From positions 1 to 64,000 of the forward strand of contig PBOG01000014.1 of the NCBI GenBank assembly GCA_002724245.1: a DNA stretch of 64,000 nt, given 5' to 3'. This DNA comes from Planctomycetaceae bacterium. Lineage in GTDB: Bacteria > Planctomycetota > Planctomycetia > Pirellulales > Pirellulaceae. Made by a program: the position numbers and the translations under genes. Under the pieces are notes generated by a model. It made no database searches, was not told where the DNA came from, and was given only the letters and a program-made list of their open reading frames with translations. Positions 36,530-44,767 of this stretch are shown here, one piece after another; within the stretch, counting starts at the first letter, position 1; each line of letters opens with the position of its first letter.

Positions 36530-37249
36530 TCAGCGCCTGCCCCAGATTCCTAACTGAAAGATGATCCACAAAGCGGCGAGCGCTTCGCGCCCGTTGATTT
36601 TGGAATGTCCGGTTTGCCGGTCGACAAACTCGATCGGGATCTCAGTGAACCTTGTTCCCTGCTGCCGCAGAACCCAGAGGAGTTCCTCAAGATAGGAGTA
36701 ACCGGAGGATTGCATGCGTTCCCAGTCCACGCTTTGCAGTGCCGTAATTCGGTAGCATCGAAAGGCACCACTGCAATCCGCAACCGGCAGCCGCAAGAAC
36801 AGGCGGGCGTACCGATTGACAGCCCAACTCATCCAGCGGCGATAGAATGGCCAGCCTTGAATGCTGCCTCCGGGTACATAGCGCGAGCCAATCACAACAT
36901 CAGGAGCCGAATCTGGCTGATTCGATAACCCAGCAATAAGGCCGGGAATGTATCGTGGATGATGCGAAAAGTCGGCATCCATGGTGACGACATGGTCGTA
37001 ACGTTGTTCGATCGCGTAGCGCAGTCCGGTGAAGGTGGCTGTTCCTAATCCGAGTTTGCCGGCTCGTTCAATAAGGTTCAACCGAGGTTCACGGTCTGCC
37101 TGCTTGCGAACCCAATGTCCTGTGCCGTCAGGCGAATTGTCGTCGATAACCAGTACGTCGAGTTCGTGTGCGAGACCCAGAATGGTTTCAACCAAACACG
37201 GAAGATTCTCGATTTCATTGTAAGTAGCAATTACAACAAGCGTACGCAT
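36530..37249 (-). CDS. Polyprenol monophosphomannose synthase-like GT2
   Basis: A 239-residue GT-A enzyme of the dolichol/polyprenol-phosphate mannosyltransferase group. Features: LVVIATYNEIENLPCLVETI, LVIDDNSPDGTGHWVR, the D-x-D region VVTMDADFSHHP, VIGSRYVPGGSI, the acceptor-loop region FLRLPVADCSGAFRCYR, and the C-terminal GTRFTEIPIEFVDRQTGHSKI. It transfers a sugar (mannose by precedent) from GDP-sugar to a lipid phosphate at the cytoplasmic membrane. No C-terminal membrane domain is present, as in the soluble class. ATG 37249 (MRTLVVIA) is preferred to ATG 37261. The next gene upstream, a sugar-nucleotide reductase, is on the same strand 290 bp away. Confidence 0.88.
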   Translation of the reverse strand: MRTLVVIATYNEIENLPCLVETILGLAHELDVLVIDDNSPDGTGHWVRKQADREPRLNLIERAGKLGLGTATFTGLRYAIEQRYDHVVTMDADFSHHPRYIPGLIAGLSNQPDSAPDVVIGSRYVPGGSIQGWPFYRRWMSWAVNRYARLFLRLPVADCSGAFRCYRITALQSVDWERMQSSGYSYLEELLWVLRQQGTRFTEIPIEFVDRQTGHSKINGREALAALWIIFQLGIWGRR

Positions 37250-37539
37250 CAACTCGTCCATCGGTGGAAGCGGGGGGTCAGATCAGCTTGCAGGCGTTCC
37301 AATACCATCGGTCGGCGGCGGAAAGTCTGTCGGTGTCTTGTGCACCGGAGTGCTTGTCTCCGCGATGTGTCAGTGCTATCTGAAGCCAGTGTCATGATCT
37401 CACGAATGCGCACCGGTACGCAATCCGAATCCCGTTGCCTGGTTGACGTGTCAGGGTCTCGTTCTGTGGGCCCTGTTGTGATTCCGTTGCCGCCGTCGGT
37501 CGAGTTGTTCCCGACTAGATCCAGACACTGGCAGGGAAC

Positions 37540-38484
37540 TCATGTTTCTGATTTTTTCCTCCAATAAGCCAGCGTATCACGGACCGTTTGTTCCAGGGGG
37601 ATTTCTGGAGCCCAGGCAGTTGTGGCAGTGATCCGGCCGATGTCGGCAATCGGATGCGCTCGTACGCCAGGGTGTATTTCCTGAATTCGATGGTTGCTCC
37701 CCGCGGTGCGTAGCAGCAATTCTAGTACGTCACCGCTCCGCCAGGAACGACCACTGCCAACATTCAGAACAGTATGTGGATTCCCGGATTGGGCAACGTG
37801 ACGGTAGGCGCGAACCACGTCACGCACATCGCTGAGATCAAGGTGGCTGTCGAGCGAGAGCACCGGTAACGGATCCGTCCCGAGGACCAGCTGCGCGGTC
37901 CACTCGGGTAACATAAAACGGGCTGGTTGGCGCGGCCCGGTATGTTGAAAAGCGCGTAGTATGACACCATCCAGACCATCCGTATCGATCGCTTTGAGGA
38001 CCTCTTTTTCTGCCCACAGTTTGGTTTTACCGTACGCGCTTGTGGGCTCCTGTGGAGCGTCTTCGGTGACCTGCCAGCGGACCTTTGGTGGGACGCGGTA
38101 GACGTAGGCGGAACTTGCGAACACGAGTCGCGCCGGTGAGCCCAGTGATAGCGTTAATTGGATGACCGAACGGGTCCCTTCGACATTGACCCGGACTGCC
38201 ATGTCATGGGGCTGCTTGTCACCGCAGTCAGCCGGTCGAGATATCGATGCCAGATGAAAGATGGTCTCGGGTGCGAACTTTGCAATTTGGCTGCGAGTCT
38301 CTGCAGGGATGTGCGTGGCCAGATCCCACGGTACTACGTGAATGGAATTCAGCCAGGAGGGATCTTGCTGGGGCAATCGAGTTAAATCGCGCACAGTGCC
38401 CATGACCTGGTCGCCGCAGGCGACCAGGTGCTCCGCCAAAAACCGTCCTGCGAAACCAGTAATGCCGGTAATCAGAGCTTTCAA
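37540..38484 (-). CDS. NAD(P)-dependent sugar-nucleotide epimerase/reductase, GDP-6-deoxyhexose type
   Basis: A 314-residue extended SDR. Cofactor motif ALITGITGFAGRFLAEHL; catalytic Tyr-Lys in TSAYGKTKLWAEKEV; FASSAYVYRVPP before it; substrate segment RAFQHTGPRQPARFMLPEW. The pattern resembles GDP-4-dehydro-6-deoxy-D-mannose reductase (Rmd) and related enzymes that make GDP-rhamnose. A UDP-sugar epimerase role cannot be excluded. It probably feeds deoxysugar donors to the surface-glycan enzymes. No GDP-mannose dehydratase (gmd) lies beside it. Confidence 0.82.
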   Translation of the reverse strand: MKALITGITGFAGRFLAEHLVACGDQVMGTVRDLTRLPQQDPSWLNSIHVVPWDLATHIPAETRSQIAKFAPETIFHLASISRPADCGDKQPHDMAVRVNVEGTRSVIQLTLSLGSPARLVFASSAYVYRVPPKVRWQVTEDAPQEPTSAYGKTKLWAEKEVLKAIDTDGLDGVILRAFQHTGPRQPARFMLPEWTAQLVLGTDPLPVLSLDSHLDLSDVRDVVRAYRHVAQSGNPHTVLNVGSGRSWRSGDVLELLLRTAGSNHRIQEIHPGVRAHPIADIGRITATTAWAPEIPLEQTVRDTLAYWRKKSET

Positions 38485-38685
38485 TGCATACCTCGATCAC
38501 CCGATTTCCAGAAAACCTGGGGTGTCCGCACGCGCGCTGCCGCCGACGGGAGCCACCACCTGTGGGCTTTTGATCCCAACGAACACTGTAATCGAGTTAC
38601 AGTAGATTTCACTAGATGATTTGCATCGTATTCTCTACGACGGGAAGATTATGGGATAGCAAGTTGTTTGTTCTCCAAAAACCGA

Positions 38686-40008
38686 ATGATTGGGCTCTGG
38701 ATGAAGTGGTTTTTTGGCGCGGTACTGCTGTTATTAATGGCAATCGCATTTCAGCTTGAGTTGCTGGCCTATGCCATGTACGCCCTGATCGCGGTAATGG
38801 TGTTGAGCCGCGGATTCGCCCAGTCGTGGATTCGCCATCTCAGTGCCGAACGAGAATGTAACCAGCTGACCGCTCAGGTGGGCGAGCGCGTGACTGTCGT
38901 TGTCAAGGTGCGTAATAGCGGTCGCTTGCCGATACCCTGGGTGTTGCTCGAAGATCTTTTGCCGCGCAATGCCCTGAAACACGATCCCCCCAGTCTGGCA
39001 CTGACGGGCCAGCGCATGAAGCTGGCTATGATTCGTGCCGGGAAGCAGCATACCGTGCTGTATCAGTTGATGTGTAATCGACGGGGTTACTATCAACTCG
39101 GTCCGCTCGTCCTGGAAACAGGAGATCTATTTGGTCTCCATCGACGATGGCGGGTAGCGAGTGCTCCACACTTTCTGATGGTATATCCGCGTGTTGTCAA
39201 ATTAGATGGTTACGATCTTGCCTCACGTCGCCCGATCGGTGAAGTGCGCATGTCTTATCGGCTTTATGAAGATCCGACACGCATTGCGGGGGTCCGGCAG
39301 TATCATTCGGGTGATCCGTTGAATCGTGTGCATTGGCGGTCAACGGCACGTACGGGGATACTACACAGTAAGGTCTACGAACCGTCGACCGTCTCCGGGG
39401 CGACATTGTTGTTGGATTTCCATCGCGCGTCTTACGATGTCGCGAACGAACCTGTGCGTAGTGATCTGATCGTGACGGCGGCCGCTTCAATTGCCAACGC
39501 AGTCGTCGAGATGGGGCAACAGGTTGGCCTGGTCACGAACGGTCGGGATGCGGTCGACCGGATTCGCAGCGAAGGCTGGGATTATGATCACCGGACGCGG
39601 GAGGCCGCACGCGAAGCGGCGACCATGGAAGATCGGAATGATCGTTTGCAGCCATTGATTGTGCCCACCGCGCGTGGACCAGAACAAATGCAACGAATCC
39701 TGGAAGTGCTGGCGCGGGTTGAGTTGACTGACGGTCTGGACATGCTCGAATTGCTCGCCGAAACGACTGACCGAATCCCGCGGGATGCAACAGTGATTGC
39801 GTTGTTGCGGAGGGTTGCCCCGAGTACGGCGATTGCCCTGGGATCGTTGAAGCAACAAGGTTATGCGGTCAGTGCAATGATCAATGTGCACGAGGTGGAT
39901 GAGTTTGCCAGTGCATCAGGTGCCTTAATGGCTCAGGGGATCGAAACGCACCATCTTGGTGACGAAGAGGCCATTGCCCGGATTTGCCGTCGTTATGTAC
40001 TGCGTTAA
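38686..40008 (+). CDS. DUF58 domain protein
   Basis: A 440-residue protein with one or two N-terminal membrane helices (WFFGAVLLLLMAIAFQLEL and YAMYALIAVMVLSRGF) and a cytoplasmic DUF58/VWA-like domain. It carries the family signature GVRQYHSGDPLNRVHWRST and the strand ATLLLDFHRASYD. DUF58 proteins usually sit beside a MoxR AAA+ ATPase, transglutaminase and VWA genes; none is adjacent here. A TTG at 38668 is in frame; ATG 38686 (MIGLWMKWF) begins just before the first helix. The 13-bp tandem repeat at 40002-40027 overlaps the stop codon. Confidence 0.85.
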   Translation: MIGLWMKWFFGAVLLLLMAIAFQLELLAYAMYALIAVMVLSRGFAQSWIRHLSAERECNQLTAQVGERVTVVVKVRNSGRLPIPWVLLEDLLPRNALKHDPPSLALTGQRMKLAMIRAGKQHTVLYQLMCNRRGYYQLGPLVLETGDLFGLHRRWRVASAPHFLMVYPRVVKLDGYDLASRRPIGEVRMSYRLYEDPTRIAGVRQYHSGDPLNRVHWRSTARTGILHSKVYEPSTVSGATLLLDFHRASYDVANEPVRSDLIVTAAASIANAVVEMGQQVGLVTNGRDAVDRIRSEGWDYDHRTREAAREAATMEDRNDRLQPLIVPTARGPEQMQRILEVLARVELTDGLDMLELLAETTDRIPRDATVIALLRRVAPSTAIALGSLKQQGYAVSAMINVHEVDEFASASGALMAQGIETHHLGDEEAIARICRRYVLR

Positions 40009-40027
40009 TTTCCGGCGTTAATTTCCG
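40002..40027 (+). repeat. Perfect 13-bp tandem duplication over the stop of the DUF58 gene
   Basis: GCGTTAATTTCCG occurs at 40002-40014 and again at 40015-40027 with no mismatch. The first copy contains the TAA stop of the DUF58 gene. Confidence 0.9.
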
Positions 40028-40226
40028 GCGCTGATCGGGTGCGACCAATCATTCCCCGTGATGGTTCCTGGTGCGGTCGCGCGACCCGCTGTTGCTGCCA
40101 TCCTGTTGGCGTTCGAGAGGGCCTGGCCGTTCCCTGCGTTGACATCCGTGGGGTCGACTCCTACGTTAGGCTCAAACGCTGGGCGGCTCATTGATTCCTG
40201 TTTCCATTTTCCTTTTCGGCATTTCC

Positions 40227-41003
40227 ATGGATTCTCGACCTGTTGCGCTCGTCACTGGTTCGTCACGTGGCATCGGTCGCGCGATTGCAGTTGGCTTCGG
40301 TCGGTCCGGGTATGACGTGGTGGTGAACTACTGCCACAGTGAGGATGCTGCGGCCGCGGTCGCCGCGGAGATTCGAGCGGCCGGGAGTCAGGCGGTTGTG
40401 GTTGGCGCGGACATCAGCCAGCCGGCAGGTCGCGATACCTTGTTATCGGAGGCGCGGGCAGCGTTTGGTCGCATCGATGTGCTGGTGAACAATGCGGGGA
40501 TTACTTCTCCGGGTCGCAAGGATCTACTCGATGCGACCGAGTCCAGCTGGGATCAGGTTTTTGACACGAATCTCAAAGCACCTTTTTTCCTTGCTCAGGG
40601 TTCCGCAAACGCGATGCGACAACTGATCCAACAAGGAGTGATTCAGCGGGGTACGATCATCAACATCTCTTCGATTTCGGCGTACGCAGTTTCTACCAAC
40701 CGGGCGGACTACTGTATGGCGAAGGCGGCCATGGAGATGATGACTTGGTTGTTTGCGGATCGTCTGGCGGAGGAGGGAATCCGTGTTTTTGAAATCTGTC
40801 CCGGAATCATCGCCAGTGATATGACCGATCCCGTCAAGGCCGTCTATGATCGTCGTATTGCTGATGGATTGACCCCGATGCGACGCTGGGGAACGCCTCA
40901 GGATGTGGCGAAAGTGGCGGTGACTTTGGTAAGTGAGACGTTCGCTTTTAGCACAGGTGACCGATTTAATGTTGACGGTGGTTTCCACATTCGAAGGCTG
41001 TAG
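40227..41003 (+). CDS. Short-chain dehydrogenase/reductase, 3-ketoacyl reductase-like
   Basis: A 258-residue classical SDR. Nucleotide motif ALVTGSSRGIGRAIA; NNAGI in VLVNNAGITSPG; catalytic Ser in NISSISAYAVS; Tyr/Lys in DYCMAKAAMEM; C-terminal FSTGDRFNVDGGFHIRR. It matches the 3-oxoacyl-ACP reductase (FabG-like) and sugar-dehydrogenase group; the actual substrate is not determined by sequence. Start ATG 40227 (MDSRPVALV); an ATG-less extension upstream is not coding. The next gene begins 12 nt after its stop, so they are very likely one transcript. Confidence 0.87.
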   Translation: MDSRPVALVTGSSRGIGRAIAVGFGRSGYDVVVNYCHSEDAAAAVAAEIRAAGSQAVVVGADISQPAGRDTLLSEARAAFGRIDVLVNNAGITSPGRKDLLDATESSWDQVFDTNLKAPFFLAQGSANAMRQLIQQGVIQRGTIINISSISAYAVSTNRADYCMAKAAMEMMTWLFADRLAEEGIRVFEICPGIIASDMTDPVKAVYDRRIADGLTPMRRWGTPQDVAKVAVTLVSETFAFSTGDRFNVDGGFHIRRL

Positions 41004-41015
41004 GCGACCCTGCTG

Positions 41016-42284
41016 ATGCAACTTGGATTGCTTGGATCTGATGCTGACACTCTGGCGATTGCCCGAGCGGTTAATCGCAGCTCGGCGCATGCACTGATCG
41101 GAGTGTATCAGCCACACGCGCACGTCGCTGAGTTGCGCGAGTTACTGGAACCGGGAGGTGAGTGGACCGATGACTGGGAGTCCCTTTTGCACGATGGCCG
41201 TATTGATGCGGTGATTGTCGGAAGGACTGATCGTGACGCGTCACGTGATGACCAGCTGCGCAAATTAGTGCAAGCTGCCAAACCACTACTGGTGACCCAC
41301 CCGGCCTGCGAGGCGATCATCGCGTTCGAACTGGACATGATCCGGCAGGATACCCGATCGGTTCTGATTCCGTATCGACCTTGGCGCTGGCACCCGGCAT
41401 TGATGCGATTGGTGGAATCCATTTCGACGGACCAGGGGCCCGCGATCGGACGCCTCGAGCAAGTGACTTTGGACCGGGAAATGGAGGATCGTCAGCCGCG
41501 CACGGTCCTGGCTCAATTGGCGCGGGATGCGGGCGTCTTGCAGCCATTGCTGGGACGCATTGAACGTGTCAGCGCCATGGGTGGAGACCAGGGTCGTCAG
41601 TTGACAAATTTGACCGTCACATTTTCCGGACAGGCTGGCAGGATTGCGCGCTGGACTGTCCACCCGGCGTCGTCGGGATCAAGAGCTCGTTTGACGGTGA
41701 TTGGTACCAATGGTAGCTGTGGCCTCGAGATGCCGCAGGAGCTGCAGCGGTGGAAGTCGACCGACGGAGTGGATGATAGCGAGCACTGGGATCACTGGGA
41801 CCCGGCGCTCACGGCCCTCACGGCATTAGAACAGGCGATCGAAACGGACGCCGACGATGCGTCCTGGCTGGAGGCGACCCGGGAACTCGAAGTAGTCGAT
41901 GGCGTGGAGCGCAGTCTGCGGCGTGGCCGCACCATCGAGCTATTGGATCAACGGCCACAAGAGGAGGGTACTTTCAAAGGCGTGATGGCGGTTGGTGGTT
42001 GTGGCCTGTTGCTCCTGACGTTGATGATCCTGATTATTGGATCGGTGGTCGAAGGCTTGCAATTGCCACGCCGTCGACCTGTTCCTGAGGTGGCGGAGAA
42101 TGCCGTCGAAGCGAGTTACACGGAAACGCCGGCAGCCGAACCGGGTTATCCGCTCTGGGTCAGGCTGTGGCCCGTCTATCCGTTTGCCTTGTTCTTGTTA
42201 TTGCAGTTGCTGCGCCTGGTTTATCCAGCTGCCGGCGGTTTGCCCCAGGGGCGCCGTGGGGCATCCAGACAGGGTAGCGGATGA
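41016..42284 (+). CDS. Gfo/Idh/MocA-like protein, degenerate, with C-terminal membrane anchor
   Basis: A 422-residue protein. Its N-terminal part resembles the Gfo/Idh/MocA Rossmann domain (MQLGLLGSDADTLAIARAVN, then DWESLLHDGRIDAVIVG), but the glycine-rich motif is broken and the EKP motif reads LLVTHPACE, so the catalytic-type Lys is absent. The middle keeps family-like strands (LIPYRPWRWHPALMRLVES). Two membrane helices close the protein: GVMAVGGCGLLLLTLMILII (about residues 325-345) and PVYPFALFLLLQLLRLVYP (about 385-405). This is not the usual topology of the family. It lies 12 nt after an SDR gene. Likely a non-catalytic binding or partner subunit; function unknown. Confidence 0.75.
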   Translation: MQLGLLGSDADTLAIARAVNRSSAHALIGVYQPHAHVAELRELLEPGGEWTDDWESLLHDGRIDAVIVGRTDRDASRDDQLRKLVQAAKPLLVTHPACEAIIAFELDMIRQDTRSVLIPYRPWRWHPALMRLVESISTDQGPAIGRLEQVTLDREMEDRQPRTVLAQLARDAGVLQPLLGRIERVSAMGGDQGRQLTNLTVTFSGQAGRIARWTVHPASSGSRARLTVIGTNGSCGLEMPQELQRWKSTDGVDDSEHWDHWDPALTALTALEQAIETDADDASWLEATRELEVVDGVERSLRRGRTIELLDQRPQEEGTFKGVMAVGGCGLLLLTLMILIIGSVVEGLQLPRRRPVPEVAENAVEASYTETPAAEPGYPLWVRLWPVYPFALFLLLQLLRLVYPAAGGLPQGRRGASRQGSG

Positions 42285-42373
42285 CGATTTGAAGTTAGTC
42301 CAGGCAGTGATGGTGCCGTATCGACCAGCGGGTGTGTCTGTTGAATCTCCCTACACTGGTCATATTCCCTATA

Positions 42374-42392
42374 TTCACACTATTTATGTGAA
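42374..42392 (+). promoter_or_regulatory. Perfect inverted repeat upstream of the PDZ-repeat protease gene
   Basis: TTCACA-N7-TGTGAA (42374-42379 and 42387-42392) in an AT-rich pocket of otherwise GC-rich DNA, about 150 bp before the ATG at 42545. Possible transcription-factor site; regulator unknown. Confidence 0.35.
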
Positions 42393-42544
42393 CCTGGGGT
42401 GAGTCTGCGGGCGTCGACCGTGTGCCTAACGAGGAGTCATACGGTCGCCGATCTACTCTGCATCCTTTAACGGTTCCGTTGCGCACCTCAGGCACCACTA
42501 GCCGCGTCACGGGATGTCTGATTGCCGCGTTGAATACGACCCTT

Positions 42545-44632
42545 ATGCGAACACGAACTCGTTACTTTGGACGCCTGCCATGGGTACTCGCGGGCTGTCT
42601 GGTTGCCAGCTCCCTTGGCGCCTGGTCGTCCCCTGCGCTGGCCGAGTCGTTGCGGCATACACCTGTGGTCACGGCCGTCAAGAAGACCCGTCACTCGATT
42701 GTCAATATCCACGGTCGCAAAACGGTTCGATCTGATACGGCTGCGTCTCGTAATCGAACGGTACGCCTGGTCAATGGCATGGGAACCGGAGTGGTCATCG
42801 ATCGACGTGGTTACATCTTGACGAATTACCATGTGATTGAAGACGTTGAAAAGATTCATGTCACGCTGGCCAATCAGAAGCGGGTTATTGGCAAGCTCAT
42901 TAACTATGATGCGGCTAACGATTTAGCCGTGATCAAGATTCCACCGCAAAGTTCGCTGAGGTTGATTAATATCGGAACTTCCGGCGATCTCATGGAAGGT
43001 GAAACGGTCATCGCGATTGGTAACGCCTACGGGTACAACCACACGGTTTCCGAGGGAATTATTAGCGCACTACACCGTGATGTTCCGGTGGGGGATACGC
43101 AGCATTACAAGGACGTGATCCAAACCAGCGCGAGTATCAACCCGGGTAACTCGGGCGGTCCGTTACTCAATATCGAAGGCGAAATGGTAGGTCTGGTAGT
43201 GGCTGTGCGCGTCGGAGCGCAGGGAATTGCTTTTGCGATCCCGGTCGACAAGGCCATGGAAGTTGCCGCAGACTTGATTACGACCGAACATGGATTTTCC
43301 CACGGTGTTGTGGGTGAGGACCACCGCCAGGTACTGGTCAGGCGATGTGACGCGCTCCGTAAGACACTCGAAGATGGTTTGGGAATTGCGTCGCCGCAAA
43401 TACAGGATGACCAGGAGACATCTTCTTCGGACGCCGATACGCGGAAACTCACCGAGCTCGAAGATGCATTAAAGCAGCTGCGGGACGGACCCCAGTTCAC
43501 GGTGCGTACCCTTGCACCCAACAGCGCTGCAGCGCAAAGCGTTTTGCGAGTTGGAGACGTGATCGAGGCGGTCAACGGAATGCCAATTCGTCAACGTTTG
43601 GACTTTGAACGTGCCCTAATCGGTGAGTCGCCAGGTGATGAAGTCGAGATGACGATTCGCCGTGAAGGCCGAAAAATCACAACGTCGTTACCTCTGGTCA
43701 ACCGTACGTGGAGATTACTGGGACTTCATCTAAAAAGCATTCCAAAGTCGGAACTGGAGCCAGTGAGCCCGAAATATCGGGGTGGATTGCGTGTCATCAA
43801 AGTGCGCTCAGATAGTCTCGCTGATCGCCAGGGATTTCGTCCAGGTGATATTCTATTTGCAGTTCACAAATGGGCGACAACCAGCCAGGAAGACATTGCA
43901 TTCATCATGGAGACTCGTGAGTTTACGAAAACGAAATCGATGAAATTTCGTATTCTGCGCGACGGCAAGGAGCACATTCTTGCCAGTTCAACCGGATCAA
44001 GAAACCTGGAGGATCGCATCTGGCGTTCATTGGGCATGCGACTCAAGGTGCTCCCGAAAACGGAATTCCAACAGATTAGCGCCAAGTATCAGGGCGGACT
44101 CGAAGTTCTGGATGTGCGGGAGAACAGCCCGGCGGAGCGTCAGGGCATCGTTCGCGGTGATGTGTTGTTTGGTTTGCACAAATGGGCCACCGTCAGTCTC
44201 GAAGACATTTCGTTTATCATCGACAATCCCGAGTTTTCCCGGAACGACGCCACAAAGTTCCGAGTTATCCGCGATGGCGAGGAGCTACCGGTGGACGCCC
44301 CTGCCGGATCGCCTTCTCTGGAAAGTCGCCTGTGGCGATTAGTCGGGCTGCGTTTGGAGAATATTCCACAGACGGAATTCCAGCGAACGACCACCAAATA
44401 TCGCGGTGGGTTGCGTATTGTTTCCGTGCGTGCAGACAGTCCTGCGGACCGTCAAGGTCTCCTGGCCGGAGACATTCTGATTGGGCTGAAAGGATTGGAA
44501 ACCACTACAATGGACAATCTTTCATTCATCATCGAAAGCCGCGACTTCTCGCGCAGTGAATTGGTCAAATTCTACATTCTTCGGGAAGGTGAGACGCTTT
44601 ACGGCGATTTGAGAATGGCGTCCCGGAATTGA
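42545..44632 (+). CDS. Secreted HtrA/Deg-type serine protease with tandem PDZ modules
   Basis: A 695-residue envelope protease. Signal peptide LPWVLAGCLVASSLGAWSSP with cleavage likely after PALA. The trypsin-like domain has His in YILTNYHVIEDVEKI, Asp in YDAANDLAVIKI, and Ser in NPGNSGGPLLNIEGEM. An acidic linker precedes PDZ 1 (FTVRTLAPNSAAAQSVLRVG). Three near-identical modules of 104 residues follow, each opening with a W-R-x-L/V-G core and containing KYxGGL and GDILF/GDVLF. The first two carry HKWAT, which the third replaces with KGLET. Likely quality control or regulated proteolysis in the periplasm. ATG 42545 is chosen because it starts the signal peptide; a GTG at 42422 is in frame. 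Confidence 0.9.
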   Translation: MRTRTRYFGRLPWVLAGCLVASSLGAWSSPALAESLRHTPVVTAVKKTRHSIVNIHGRKTVRSDTAASRNRTVRLVNGMGTGVVIDRRGYILTNYHVIEDVEKIHVTLANQKRVIGKLINYDAANDLAVIKIPPQSSLRLINIGTSGDLMEGETVIAIGNAYGYNHTVSEGIISALHRDVPVGDTQHYKDVIQTSASINPGNSGGPLLNIEGEMVGLVVAVRVGAQGIAFAIPVDKAMEVAADLITTEHGFSHGVVGEDHRQVLVRRCDALRKTLEDGLGIASPQIQDDQETSSSDADTRKLTELEDALKQLRDGPQFTVRTLAPNSAAAQSVLRVGDVIEAVNGMPIRQRLDFERALIGESPGDEVEMTIRREGRKITTSLPLVNRTWRLLGLHLKSIPKSELEPVSPKYRGGLRVIKVRSDSLADRQGFRPGDILFAVHKWATTSQEDIAFIMETREFTKTKSMKFRILRDGKEHILASSTGSRNLEDRIWRSLGMRLKVLPKTEFQQISAKYQGGLEVLDVRENSPAERQGIVRGDVLFGLHKWATVSLEDISFIIDNPEFSRNDATKFRVIRDGEELPVDAPAGSPSLESRLWRLVGLRLENIPQTEFQRTTTKYRGGLRIVSVRADSPADRQGLLAGDILIGLKGLETTTMDNLSFIIESRDFSRSELVKFYILREGETLYGDLRMASRN
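43709..44629 (+). repeat. Three tandem 312-bp PDZ-encoding repeats
   Basis: The opening Trp codons fall at 43709, 44021 and 44333, exactly 312 bp (104 codons) apart. The last unit is cut by the stop after about 99 codons. Units share KYxGGL and the R-Q-G-x-x-x-G-D-I/V-L pattern. Confidence 0.9.
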
Positions 44633-44767
44633 GTTAACGCGGTAATTCACACGTCTTTCTGAAGGGGTTTTCAGGCGTGAGGCTTTCGCCACCAGTCGTC
44701 GTGGGCCAGCTTCCATGGCATGCCAGGAACGGGCTTCCGCGATCGAGGTGTTGCCCGTCGATTGTGC

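Noticed and set aside
37115-37567. 150-codon plus-strand frame in the gap between two minus-strand sugar genes
   Set aside because: It overlaps both neighbouring genes, has no domain, and has Arg/Ser/Val-rich composition.
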